Source: Mixta calida (GTDB taxonomy: Bacteria; Pseudomonadota; Gammaproteobacteria; Enterobacterales; Enterobacteriaceae). Taken from it: a DNA stretch of 64,000 nt. Within the stretch, counting starts at the first letter, position 1; every line of letters begins with the position of its first letter. Where the stretch lies: assembly GCF_002953215.1 (NCBI RefSeq), contig NZ_CP026378.1:2338540-2402539 (forward strand). Direction: 5' to 3'. This document shows, piece by piece, positions 1-9,503 of this stretch. The notes under the pieces are model-generated. The model saw only the letters and a program-made list of their open reading frames with translations, did no database searches and had not been told where the DNA came from. A program made the translations under genes and the position numbers.

Positions 1-325
1 CTTTCTGGAAGTTATCCATTTTTACCTCTGGGTTATTATTGTGGCTGGCTCAGGCTCACAATGCGATTTCTGTAGGGCGTTTCAGCCGTTTCCGGCCCGA
101 TAACGTTTATGCTTATGCTGCCGCTCTAATAAGTTATCGGCAGATAAAAATAAAAATACAGAGGCAAAGCGCTATCTCTCTGCGCTTTCTGTTCTATTAC
201 TCACAGTTTGGCGAGAAGAAAACGGCAGAGATCCGGGTAACGACGGGCAATAATGCGTGAATGCAGAGGGCGAAAAAAACCCCGATCGGGTCAGATCAGG
301 GTTATCGGCATTAACAGGGGAAGGA
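1..325. other. Left-edge stretch without a supported gene
   Basis: No convincing coding sequence was found here. A 73-codon open frame at 39-260 on the plus strand has no recognisable family, no good ribosome binding site and an unremarkable composition, so it is not called. The right end holds the terminator hairpin of the small minus-strand gene that ends at 326. The remainder may belong to the 3' side or leader of a gene outside the window. Confidence 0.5.
272..301 (-). terminator. Rho-independent terminator of the small acidic protein gene
   Basis: Arms CCCCGATC (280-287) and GATCAGGG (294-301) form an eight-pair stem with one G-T wobble and a six-base loop. On the minus strand the stem is followed by a T run (the A run at 273-279). 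It lies 25 bases past the stop codon at 326. Confidence 0.75.
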
Positions 326-535
326 TTAATGTTTGCCTTCGGTATCGTAGGGATCGCCCGTATCATCACCGCTGTCATCGCGCTTACGCGGGATTTCTCC
401 TTCCTGATCCGGCGCGCCGTTGGCGGCAAAATCATCTTCTTCATAAGGATTAGGCGCGTGCGGCGCATCTTCAGGCAGACCGTGATGCTCATTATCGTCC
501 GGGTAAGGCTTGTTGTGATCGGGGCGTTCTGACAT
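326..535 (-). CDS. Small, very acidic, probably disordered protein
   Basis: A 69-residue protein of unknown function. The start chosen is the ATG at 535, preceded on the minus strand by AGGAACCT at good spacing; the longer frame to 679 has no comparable signal. The sequence is rich in Asp, Glu, Pro, Gly, Asn and His, lacks Cys and Trp, and has no hydrophobic segment or signal peptide, so a soluble, intrinsically disordered cytoplasmic protein is expected. A terminator directly downstream and good initiation signals support a real single-gene unit. I do not recognise the family. Small acidic enterobacterial proteins are often stress-induced, but nothing in the sequence proves that here. Confidence 0.6.
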   Translation of the reverse strand: MSERPDHNKPYPDDNEHHGLPEDAPHAPNPYEEDDFAANGAPDQEGEIPRKRDDSGDDTGDPYDTEGKH

Positions 536-1044
536 AGGTTCCTCCATTAACTCAGGTAAGTTAATAAAGTATAGGCGATAGCCCGGGATAGCGCTGTGGC
601 GGGAGCGGAGAAGACGGTAATCGTGGTCCGGCGGCAATCGATATCTCAGCGGTGCTCGGCGGGTTGACCGATCGGGCAAATAAAAAGGCCACCCTCAGGT
701 AGCCTTCTGTTTAAATTTAATTTTATTTATAGTGCTACTGAAATAAAGCGATATCAGTATGGGGTTCCCCTGGTGTGGCGGTACTCGCGTACCATCTGCT
801 CGTTTACGGACGCAAATTTCGGACTGCAAGCAGCATTTAGGTGGTTTTATACAAAACCGGACGAACCGTAACCGAGCAGACGCCGCCATTATTTATAAAA
901 TTAATTTATGGTTCTACTCCCCTAAAGTACAGGTCAACCCCTGACTATAGTCAATCTGACATAACGTCGAAAAAAACCTCATCGCCCTGCAAGCCGCGCC
1001 CCGCCTCATTTTTTCGACAATGGCGCATAAATATGGAACCGATT
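536..1044. other. Non-coding 0.5 kb with hairpins and a minus-strand terminator
   Basis: No protein gene is supported. The stretch holds a strong minus-strand terminator (685-706), a hairpin GGTAC-TCGC-GTACC (780-793), a GGGG/CCCC pair (761-770) and a perfect 12-base palindrome TGACTATAGTCA (944-955). It may be the 3' untranslated region of the PTS gene or an independent small RNA; see findings. Confidence 0.5.
681..706 (-). terminator. Rho-independent terminator
   Basis: The arms at 685-693 and 698-706 pair with a single mismatch around a CTCA loop. On the minus strand they are followed by a T run (A's at 682-686). It would end a transcript coming from the right, either the PTS gene or a separate RNA. 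Confidence 0.7.
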
Positions 1045-2637
1045 TCAGACGACGCCCAATGCTGTTTTTACCTCGTTAGCAATTTTTTCAACCTGCGGTC
1101 CATAAATAACCTGCACGTCATGGTCGCTGACACGGTTGACGCCGTTGGCGCCGGTGGTCATCAACGTCTGGTCTACCACCTCTTTCATATCTTTCACCCG
1201 CACGCGCAGGCGTGTAAAGCAGCAGTCGACCTCTTCAATGTTCGCTTCACCACCGAGGCCGCTGATGATTACACGGGTACGCTCATCGGCGCTGACCGCC
1301 TGCGCTGGCGCCTCTTGATCTTCCGATTCGCGTCCTGGGGTTTCCACATTCATGCGCCTGATAACAAATTTAAAGCCGTAATAATAGAGCGGCGCGTAGA
1401 CAGCACCGAGCGCCAGCGTCCACCACCAGTGGGTTTTCGCGCCGCCGAGAATGCCAAATACCACCAGGTCGATAGCGCCGCCCTGCACGTTGCCAATCAT
1501 CAGATGCAGCGCCGACATCAGCATAAACGAGAGGCCGGTCAGCAAGGCGTGCAGCACATACAGCACCGGCGAGACGAAGATAAAACAGAACTCCAGCGGT
1601 TCGGTAATGCCGGTGGTAAATGAGGTGAGCGCGCCAGCCAGCACCAGCGCCTTGACGCGCTGCTTATGCTCCGGGCGCGCGGTGTGGTAGATCGCCAGCG
1701 CCGCAGCCGGCAGGCCAAACATCATCACCGGAATTTTCCCCTGCGCGAGAAAGCGCGTGGCGCCGCGCACGGTTTCATCGGGAATGGAGCCGGGATGGGT
1801 CAGCGAGGTGTTGAAAATATTAAGCGCGCCGACGATGGTTTGGTTATCCACGGTAGCGATGCCGCCGATCGGCGTAAAGCGCACGGTTTCATTGAGAATA
1901 TGATGCAGCCCGGTCGGGATCAGCAGGCGTTCGCAGGTGCCAAGCAGAAACGCGCCGTACTGCCCGCTTTTGCCGATAAACTCCCCTACCCAGGCGATGC
2001 CGGCGCCGATAGTCGGCCAGATTAACGCCAGCAGCACGCCCACCAGCGGCAGCACGACGACGGTAACGATCGGCACGAAGCGCCGACCGCCGAAGAAGCT
2101 GATCGCCGTCGGCAGCTGCTGGGTATAAAACCGGTTATGCAGCATTACCGTCAGCAAACCGGCAATCACCCCGCCCAGCACGCTCATGTTGAAGGTGAAG
2201 ATGCCCAACATCTGGATATATTCCGCCGAGGTCATCATCGCGGCGGTCTGATCCATTCCGGCCCGTTGCAGCGCCTCTGGCGTGGTGGTCTGCGCCGTCA
2301 GCCCTTTCGCGGCGAGCGTGGCGCTAATGCCGACATGCATGGCGATAAAACCGATAACGGAGGCGAACGCGGCGGTCGGCTTTTCCGCTTTCGCCAGGCC
2401 GATGGCGCTGGCAACGGCAAAAAAGACCGGCAGGTTGGCGAACAACGCCCCCGCCACTTTACGGATAAAGCCGATAATAATTTGCGGCGTCTGCATATTG
2501 GCGAACGCGTCGCCGGTTATGGCGGGATTCTGCATGGCCGCAGCGACGCCCAGGAAAATACCGGCTGCGGCTATGACAGAAATAGGCATCATCAATGCTT
2601 TGCCGAACGCGTGAACTTTACTGGTAAAATCTTTCAT
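1045..2637 (-). CDS. PTS transporter, glucose/maltose-type EIIBC
   Basis: A 530-residue integral membrane permease of the phosphotransferase system that takes up and phosphorylates a sugar. The N-terminal EIIC domain (about 1-420) has many hydrophobic segments and the conserved family motifs GLHH and TEPLEF. The C-terminal EIIB domain carries the phospho-acceptor Cys473 in CFTRLR. Length and layout resemble E. coli MalX and the alpha-glucoside permeases. There is no EIIA domain, so phosphate presumably comes from the separate glucose EIIA (Crr). No hydrolase or regulator gene lies next to it, so the substrate (glucose, maltose or an alpha-glucoside) cannot be told. The gene diverges from ydeP across a 245-base gap. 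Confidence 0.85.
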   Translation of the reverse strand: MKDFTSKVHAFGKALMMPISVIAAAGIFLGVAAAMQNPAITGDAFANMQTPQIIIGFIRKVAGALFANLPVFFAVASAIGLAKAEKPTAAFASVIGFIAMHVGISATLAAKGLTAQTTTPEALQRAGMDQTAAMMTSAEYIQMLGIFTFNMSVLGGVIAGLLTVMLHNRFYTQQLPTAISFFGGRRFVPIVTVVVLPLVGVLLALIWPTIGAGIAWVGEFIGKSGQYGAFLLGTCERLLIPTGLHHILNETVRFTPIGGIATVDNQTIVGALNIFNTSLTHPGSIPDETVRGATRFLAQGKIPVMMFGLPAAALAIYHTARPEHKQRVKALVLAGALTSFTTGITEPLEFCFIFVSPVLYVLHALLTGLSFMLMSALHLMIGNVQGGAIDLVVFGILGGAKTHWWWTLALGAVYAPLYYYGFKFVIRRMNVETPGRESEDQEAPAQAVSADERTRVIISGLGGEANIEEVDCCFTRLRVRVKDMKEVVDQTLMTTGANGVNRVSDHDVQVIYGPQVEKIANEVKTALGVV

Positions 2638-2882
2638 AAATCGTCTCTGTTGCTGGCCAGAAAGCTTCAGTATTAGCCAGTGAGACGCTTAGCACCGCAC
2701 AGCCCGCTGCGGTCAACGAACAAAGTTTGAACAACCTCACATTTTCCCGCCGCGCGATAAAGGAAAACTATCACACCATTAAGTCAATCAATTAGACAAA
2801 ATATTTAACTCGCCGCAGACTCCTCCGCAAAAGAAGCAATAAATAATTAACAATTCATACACACCAGAAACCTGCACTCATC

Positions 2883-5189
2883 ATGAAATTTAAATCGCAA
2901 ATTAAACCGTACCAGGCCGCGGCGGGCGGCTGGGGCTCTCTCGAAGCCACGACCCGTTTCGTTATCGACAGCAAACAGGCGCTGAAAAATATGCGTAACC
3001 TGATGCGCATGAATAAGGCCAAAGGCTTCGACTGCCCTGGCTGCGCCTGGGGCGACGACAACAAAAGCACCTTCAGCTTCTGTGAGAACGGCGCCAAGGC
3101 GGTGACCTGGGAAGCGACGCGCCGCTTTATCGACGCCGAGTTTTTCGCCGCCCACAGCGTGAGCAAACTCTATGCGCAGAGCGACTATTTTCTGGAATAT
3201 CAGGGCCGCCTGACCGAACCGTTGCGCTATAACCGCCTGACCGACCATTACGAGCCGATCAGCTGGGACAACGCTTTCGCGCTGATCGCCCAGCATATTC
3301 ACGCGATGGATAACCCCAATCAGATGGAGCTCTACACCTCCGGGCGCGCCAGCAACGAAGCCTCCTGGCTCTATCAGCTGTTTGGCCGCATGGTCGGCAC
3401 CAACAACTTCCCCGACTGCTCCAATATGTGTCACGAAGCGAGCGGCAGCGGCCTGAAGCGCAGCATCGGCGTGGGCAAAGGCACTATCCGTCTGGATGAT
3501 TTCGATCACGCGGACGCGATTTTCGTCTTTGGTCAGAACCCTGGCACCAACCACCCGCGCATGCTGCACAGCCTGCGTCACGCCGCCGATCGCGGCGCGA
3601 AGATCGTCACCTTCAACACCCTGCGCGAGCGCGGACTGGAGCGTTTCGCCGATCCGCAAAAACCGCTGGAAGTGGTGACCTCGAAAGCGGGCGCCATCAG
3701 CTCTACCTATTACCAGCCGAACCTGGGCGGCGATATGGCCGCGGTGCGCGGCATGGTCAAGGCGCTGGCGGAAACCCATCGCGCCCGCATCGCCGCGGGC
3801 GAAAAAGGCCTGTTTGACGAAGCCTTTATTAACGCGGCGACGCAGGGCGTGGAAGATTATCTGGCGGCGGTAGACGCTACCAGCTGGGAGCAGATCGAGC
3901 AGCAGTCTGGCCTGAGCGAGCAGCAGCTGCGCGAAGCGGCGGCAATCTATCAGAGCGCCGATCGCGTTATCTGTACCTGGGCGATGGGCATCACGCAGCA
4001 TAAACACTCCGTCGACACCGTGCGCGAGATTGTTAACCTGCAGCTGCTGTTTGGACAGCTCGGCAAGAAAGGCGCCGGCCTCTGCCCGGTGCGCGGCCAC
4101 AGCAATGTGCAGGGCAACCGTACGATGGGCATCGATGAGAAGCCGTCTCAGGCGTTCCTCGACGCGCTGGCGAATCACTTCAATTTCGAACCGCCGCGCG
4201 CGCCGGGCCACAACACCGTTGAAGCGCTGGAAGCGATGCTGCGCGACGAGATCAAAGTGCTGATCGCGCTGGGCGGCAACCTTGCCGCCGCCGCGCCGGA
4301 TAGCCCGCGCACCGAAGAAGCGATGCAGCGTTGCGGCCTGACCGTGCATATCAGCACCAAGCTGAACCGCAGCCATCTGGTGCCGGGCAAAGAGAGCCTG
4401 ATTCTGCCGACGCTGGGCCGTACCGAGCAGGATATTCAGGCGACCGGTTCGCAGTTTATTACCGTAGAAGATTCTTTCAGCATGGTGCACGCCTCTGAAG
4501 GCGTCGGCAAACCGCTGGCCGATACGCAGCGTTCTGAAACTGCTATCGTGGCAGGCATCGCCAATGCGGTGCTCAGCAGCTTTAAGGTCGACTGGCTGGC
4601 GCTGGCGGCGGATTACAACAAAATCCGCGATCATATCGCCGCGACCATCCCGGGCTTTGCCGATTTCAATAAGAAGTGCGAGCAGCCGGGCGGCTTCTAT
4701 CTGGGCAACGCCGCGGCGGAGCTGCGTTTCAACACGCCGGGCGGCAAAGCGCATTTCAGCGCCGCCGCGCTGCCGACCTCGCTATTCCCGCAGCTGGGCG
4801 ACGTCAAAGTGCCGTTTACGTTGCAGTCGCTGCGCTCGCATGACCAGTACAACACTACGATTTACGGCCTCGATGACCGTTATCGCGGCGTGTACGGCCA
4901 GCGCGAAGTGCTGTTCATCAACCCGGAAGATATGAGCGAACTGGGCTACGAGGCCGGTCAGAACGTTGATATCGAAACCCTGTGGAATGACGGCATCACC
5001 CGTCGCGTCAGCGGCTTTAAGCTGGTGCCTTATAACATTCCGCGCGGCAACCTGGCGGCCTACTACCCGGAAACCAACCCGCTGGTGCCCCTTTCCAGCT
5101 TTGGCGACGGCAGCGGCACGCCGACCTCCAAATCGGTGCCGGTGAAAATTTCTTTGACGCCTGAAGTGGTCACGCAGCGTATTGCCTGA
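2883..5189 (+). CDS. ydeP: FdhF/YdeP-family molybdopterin oxidoreductase
   Basis: A 768-residue putative oxidoreductase of the formate dehydrogenase alpha-subunit superfamily. It starts close to the E. coli YdeP length (759). The N-terminal GFDCPGCAWGD segment replaces the usual iron-sulfur site of FdhF. Residues of about 100-550 form the molybdopterin domains, and the C-terminal 120 form the molydopterin dinucleotide binding domain. There is no twin-arginine signal, so it is probably cytoplasmic. In E. coli YdeP is linked to acid resistance through EvgA; its substrate is not established. The gene stands alone between the divergent PTS gene and rnb and ends in a strong terminator. The long antisense frame over it is a G+C-bias shadow. 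Confidence 0.9.
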   Translation: MKFKSQIKPYQAAAGGWGSLEATTRFVIDSKQALKNMRNLMRMNKAKGFDCPGCAWGDDNKSTFSFCENGAKAVTWEATRRFIDAEFFAAHSVSKLYAQSDYFLEYQGRLTEPLRYNRLTDHYEPISWDNAFALIAQHIHAMDNPNQMELYTSGRASNEASWLYQLFGRMVGTNNFPDCSNMCHEASGSGLKRSIGVGKGTIRLDDFDHADAIFVFGQNPGTNHPRMLHSLRHAADRGAKIVTFNTLRERGLERFADPQKPLEVVTSKAGAISSTYYQPNLGGDMAAVRGMVKALAETHRARIAAGEKGLFDEAFINAATQGVEDYLAAVDATSWEQIEQQSGLSEQQLREAAAIYQSADRVICTWAMGITQHKHSVDTVREIVNLQLLFGQLGKKGAGLCPVRGHSNVQGNRTMGIDEKPSQAFLDALANHFNFEPPRAPGHNTVEALEAMLRDEIKVLIALGGNLAAAAPDSPRTEEAMQRCGLTVHISTKLNRSHLVPGKESLILPTLGRTEQDIQATGSQFITVEDSFSMVHASEGVGKPLADTQRSETAIVAGIANAVLSSFKVDWLALAADYNKIRDHIAATIPGFADFNKKCEQPGGFYLGNAAAELRFNTPGGKAHFSAAALPTSLFPQLGDVKVPFTLQSLRSHDQYNTTIYGLDDRYRGVYGQREVLFINPEDMSELGYEAGQNVDIETLWNDGITRRVSGFKLVPYNIPRGNLAAYYPETNPLVPLSSFGDGSGTPTSKSVPVKISLTPEVVTQRIA

Positions 5190-5205
5190 TAGCCTGTAAG
5201 CCCGT

Positions 5206-5235
5206 GTAAAAAGCCGGATCTTTCCGGCTTTTTAC
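5206..5235 (+). terminator. ydeP terminator
   Basis: GTAAAAAGCCGGA pairs perfectly with TCCGGCTTTTTAC around a TCTT loop, giving a T run on both strands. It lies 16 bases after the ydeP stop. Confidence 0.9.
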
Positions 5236-5313
5236 GTTTATTACACCTTGCCGCAGAACAGGTAATCGCGTAAAACTGTCTGCCGCTCTTAGGCCACGAA
5301 ACTGAATTCAACT

Positions 5314-7244
5314 ATGTTCCAGGATAATCCGCTGCTTGCGCAGCTCAAAGAGAAGCTCCATGCCCAGACGCCGCGTGTCGAAGGGTGGTAAAAGGCACCG
5401 AAAAAGGTTTCGGTTTCTTAGAAGTCGATGCGCAGAAAAGCTACTTTATTCCGCCGCCGCAGATGAAAAAAGTGATGGCGGGCGACCGCGTTATCGCTGC
5501 GTTGCAAACCGATAAAGACCGCGAAATCGCCGAGCCGGAGACGCTGGTTGAGCCATTCCTGACGCGCTTTGTTGGCCGGGTGCAGAAAAAAGATGACCGC
5601 CTTTCTATCGTTCCCGATCATCCGCTGATTAAAGACAACATTCCCTGCCGTCCTGTGCGTAGCCTGCAACATGATTTTCAGGCAGGCGACTGGGCCGTGG
5701 CGGAAATGCGTCGCCATCCGTTAAAAGGCGATCGTGGATTTTACGCGGAGCTTACCGAATTTATCACCACCGGCGACGATCATCTGGCGCCGTGGTGGGT
5801 GACACTGTCACGTCACAATCTGGAGCGCGAAGCCCCAGCGGTTGAATTCAGCGAGATGCTGGACGAGCAACTGGCACGCGAAGATCTCACCGCGCTCGAT
5901 TTCGTCACCATCGACAGCGCCAGCACCGAAGATATGGACGATGCGCTCTATGTCGAAGAACTGGCGGACAACGCGCTGCGTCTGACCATCGCCATTGCCG
6001 ATCCGACCGCCTGGGTGCCGGCCGACAGCAAGCTGGACGCCATGGCCGCCGAGCGCGCGTTCACCAACTATCTGCCGGGCTTTAATATCCCGATGCTGCC
6101 GCGCGAACTTTCTGACAACGTCTGCTCACTGCGTCCCAACGAACGCCGCCCGGCGCTCGCCTGTCGCGTTACCGTGGCGCAGGACGGCGCGCTCTCCGAC
6201 GTGCAATTTTTCGCCGCCTGGATCGAATCGAAAGCCAAGCTGGTTTACGACGAGGTTTCCGACTGGCTGGAGAACAGCGGCGAATGGCAGCCGCAGAGTG
6301 AAGCGATCGCGCAGCAGATCCGTTTACTGCATCGTCTCTGCCAGGCGCGCGTCCAATGGCGCCAGCAGCATGCGCTGGTGTTTAAAGATCGCCCCGACTA
6401 CCGCTTCCTGCTGGGTGAAAAAGGCGAAGTGCTGGACATTATCGCCGAGCCGCGCCGCATCGCCAACCGCATTGTGGAAGAAGCGATGATCGCCGCCAAC
6501 ATCTGCGCCGCGATGGTGCTGCGCGAGAAGCTTGGCTTCGGCATCTATAACGTTCACCTGGGCTTCGATCTTGCAAATGCCGAACAGGCGGCGGCCGTGC
6601 TGGCGAACCACGGCGTGACCGCCGACGCCGCCGCGATGGCGACGCTGGAAGGTTTCCGCGAGCTGCGTCGCCAGCTGGACGCGCAGCCGACCCAGTTCCT
6701 CGACAGCCGTATCCGCCGCTTCCAGTCGTTTGCGGAAATCAGCACCGAGCCTGGCCCGCATTTCGGCCTCGGCCTTGAAGCATACGCCACCTGGACTTCC
6801 CCGATCCGTAAGTATGGCGATATGGTCAACCATCGTCTGCTGAAAGCGATTATCCGTGGTGAAAGCGCCCAGCGCCCAACCGAAGAGGTGACGCTGAAGA
6901 TGGGCGAGCGTCGTCGTCTGAACCGTATGGCTGAACGCGACGTTAGCGACTGGCTCTACGCGCGCTTCCTGCAAAAAGCGGCGGGCAGCGATACCCGTTT
7001 CAGCGCCGAGATCATTGACGTTTCCCGCGGCGGCATGCGCGTGCGCCTGCTGGATAACGGTGCCGTCGCCTTTATTCCGGCCCCGTTCATTCACGCCGTG
7101 CGCGATGAGCTGGTATGCAGCCAGGAAAACGGTACGGTACAGGTAAAAGGCGAAGTGGTGTATCGCGTGACCGACGTGATTGAGGTGACCATCGCCGAAG
7201 TACGGATGGAAACTCGCAGCATCGTCGCACGTCCGGCAGCCTAA
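5314..7244 (+). pseudogene. rnb: Ribonuclease II, frame interrupted near codon 24
   Basis: RNase II is a processive 3'-to-5' exoribonuclease of mRNA decay. The expected N-terminus [12 protein letters not shown] begins at the ATG at 5314, but this frame reads GAA GGG TGG TAA and stops at 5389-5391. The rest of the protein continues in the next frame from 5385 (GTG) to 7244. Restoring one G in the GGG at 5383-5385 gives an intact protein of about 643 residues, equal to E. coli RNase II (644). Downstream, the cold-shock, RNB and S1 domains are complete, including [13 protein letters not shown] with the metal-binding aspartates. The GTG at 5385 has no spaced ribosome binding site. A base-calling error in a G run is the simplest explanation; a genuine mutation would remove part of the first cold-shock domain. 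Confidence 0.85.
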
Positions 7245-7257
7245 TTAGATTGCCCCC

Positions 7258-7289
7258 AGGGACAGCGTCTGCGCTGTCCCTTCTTTTTT
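7258..7289 (+). terminator. rnb terminator
   Basis: GGGACAGCG and CGCTGTCCC pair around a TCTG loop and are followed by TTCTTTTTT. It sits just after the rnb stop. Confidence 0.9.
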
Positions 7290-7436
7290 CCTTATCGCGT
7301 TGCCCGCCCCGCAGTAAAAAACGCCTGCCGCCTCACACTTCTCTTAAATATCCCTTTCTTTAACAATTCATTAAATTATTTTTAACTTGTTATTCCTTCC
7401 GACCCTCTTCCCTCTGGATCTAACAAGGAGTTAGTC

Positions 7437-9503
7437 ATGAGAAACGTCAAAACCGGTTTGATCTGGTTAGCCGTGGCGTTGATTGGCGCGTTTGCATTCG
7501 CCATGCTGGCGATTAATCGGGGCGAGCCGGTTAACGCCGTCTGGCTGGTGGTCGCTGCGGTGGCCAGCTACAGCATCGCCTATCGCTTTTACAGTCTGTT
7601 TATCGCCAGAAATATTTTTGAGCTTAACGACAATCGAATAACCCCTGCCGAGCGCTATAACGACGGACTCGACTACGTGCCCACCAACAAATGGGTGCTG
7701 TTTGGCCATCACTTTGCCGCTATCGCCGGAGCCGGTCCGCTGGTTGGACCGATTTTGGCGGCGCAGATGGGTTTTCTGCCCGGCACTATCTGGATTCTGG
7801 TGGGCGTGATGCTGGCGGGCGCAGTGCAAGATTTTCTGGTGCTGTTTATCTCTACGCGCCGCGACGGTCGCTCGCTGGGCGAAATGGCGCGTCAGGAACT
7901 GGGCGCGTTCGCTGGCGTGATCACCATGCTCGGCGCGCTGGGCGTGATGATTATCATCCTCTCGGCGCTGGCGCTGGTGGTGGTAAAAGCGCTGGCGAAC
8001 AGTCCCTGGGGCCTGTTTACTATCGCCGCCACCATTCCAATCGCGCTGTTTATGGGCATCTGGATGCGGTTTCTGCGCCCCGGCAAAATCGCAGAGGTAT
8101 CGATTATCGGCTTTGTGCTGATGATGGCGGCAATTATTTACGGCGGCGATATTGCGCAGCACCCTTACTGGGGCCCCTTCTTTACGCTGAAGGGGACCAC
8201 CCTGACCTGGGTGCTGGTCGCCTACGGCTTTATCGCCTCGGTACTGCCGGTATGGCTGCTGCTGGCGCCGCGTGATTATCTTTCCACTTTCCTGAAAATC
8301 GGCGTAATCGTCGGCTTGGCGATCGGCATTCTTTTTGCCATGCCGGAGATGAAGATGCCGGCAATTTCACGCTTTATCGACGGCAGCGGCCCGGTTTTCT
8401 CCGGCGCGCTGTTCCCCTTCCTGTTTATCACCATCGCCTGCGGCGCGATTTCCGGCTTTCATGCGCTGGTCTCCAGCGGCACGACGCCCAAGCTGGTGGA
8501 GCGGGAAAGCCACATCCGCTTTATCGGCTACGGCGCGATGCTGATGGAGTCGTTTGTGGCGATCATGGCGCTGATCTGCGCCTCGGTGATCGATCCGGGC
8601 GTCTACTTCGCGATGAACTCCCCGGCGGCGCTGATCGGCACGACCGTGGAAAACGCTTCACAGGTGATTAACGGTTGGGGCTTTGTGGTGACGCCGGAGA
8701 TGCTGAACGGCATCGCGCGCGACGTCGGCGAAGCGTCGATCCTGTCGCGCGCCGGCGGCGCGCCTACTTTCGCCGTCGGCATGGCGCATATTATTACCGA
8801 CGTGTTTAACAGCCGCGCAATGATGGCCTTCTGGTATCACTTCGCTATTCTGTTCGAGGCGCTGTTTATTCTTACCGCCGTCGACGCCGGGACCCGCGCC
8901 TGCCGTTTTATGGTGCAGGACCTGGCCGGTACGCTGATTCCGGGCCTGGCGAACAACCGCTCCTGGCTCGGCAATATGGCGGGCACCACCGTAGCGGTGG
9001 CGGGCTGGGGCTTTTTCGTTTATCAGGGCGTGGTCGATCCGCTGGGCGGCATCAATACCCTCTGGCCCCTGTTCGGCATTGGCAATCAGATGCTGGCGTC
9101 GATGGCGCTGATTCTGGGCACCGTGGTGCTGTTTAAGATGAAGAAACAGCGCTACGCCTGGGTGACGATTCTGCCAACGGCGTGGCTGTTTGTTACCTCA
9201 ATGACCGCTGGCTGGCAGAAAATCTTCCATGAAAAACCCGCGATCGGTTTTCTTGCCCAGGCCAATAAGTTCAGCAAGGCGATTGATGAAGGCGTGGTGA
9301 TCGCGCCGGCGAAAAGCGTCGCGGATATGCAAACCATTGTGTTAAGCAATCAGATTAACGCCGCGCTCTGCGCTTTCTTTATGCTGGTGGCGGTTACCAT
9401 GCTGATCGCCGCGTTCTTTGTCATTCGCCGCGCGCTGAAAAGCGAACGCCCCACTACGCATGAGACCGACGCGGCGCTGCGTAAGGAGGCCCGTCATGTC
9501 TGA
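7437..9503 (+). CDS. CstA/BtsT-family carbon-starvation transporter
   Basis: A 688-residue inner-membrane transporter with many hydrophobic helices. The start has a strong site, AAGGAG, seven bases before the ATG. Family signatures include GHHFAAIAGAGPLVGP, LAAQMG, GTTPK and DAGTRAARF-like DAGTRACRF. CstA and BtsT (YjiY) of E. coli import pyruvate or peptides by proton symport. This protein is slightly shorter than both and appears about equally distant from each, so it may be a third paralogue. It overlaps the YbdD/YjiX gene by eight bases, the arrangement seen for cstA-ybdD and btsT-yjiX. It lies between rnb and pdeR, where E. coli has no such gene. The substrate is unknown. Confidence 0.88.
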   Translation: MRNVKTGLIWLAVALIGAFAFAMLAINRGEPVNAVWLVVAAVASYSIAYRFYSLFIARNIFELNDNRITPAERYNDGLDYVPTNKWVLFGHHFAAIAGAGPLVGPILAAQMGFLPGTIWILVGVMLAGAVQDFLVLFISTRRDGRSLGEMARQELGAFAGVITMLGALGVMIIILSALALVVVKALANSPWGLFTIAATIPIALFMGIWMRFLRPGKIAEVSIIGFVLMMAAIIYGGDIAQHPYWGPFFTLKGTTLTWVLVAYGFIASVLPVWLLLAPRDYLSTFLKIGVIVGLAIGILFAMPEMKMPAISRFIDGSGPVFSGALFPFLFITIACGAISGFHALVSSGTTPKLVERESHIRFIGYGAMLMESFVAIMALICASVIDPGVYFAMNSPAALIGTTVENASQVINGWGFVVTPEMLNGIARDVGEASILSRAGGAPTFAVGMAHIITDVFNSRAMMAFWYHFAILFEALFILTAVDAGTRACRFMVQDLAGTLIPGLANNRSWLGNMAGTTVAVAGWGFFVYQGVVDPLGGINTLWPLFGIGNQMLASMALILGTVVLFKMKKQRYAWVTILPTAWLFVTSMTAGWQKIFHEKPAIGFLAQANKFSKAIDEGVVIAPAKSVADMQTIVLSNQINAALCAFFMLVAVTMLIAAFFVIRRALKSERPTTHETDAALRKEARHV

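Noticed and set aside
39-260. A 73-codon plus-strand frame at the left edge
   Set aside because: No ribosome binding site, no family, and normal non-coding composition.
841-1623. A 260-codon plus-strand frame over the 3' end of the PTS gene
   Set aside because: Most of it is antisense to the EIIB domain; the part outside is the non-coding region.
2847-4754. A 635-codon open frame antisense to ydeP
   Set aside because: It has no start signal or known family and mirrors the codon bias of ydeP; a G+C third-position shadow.
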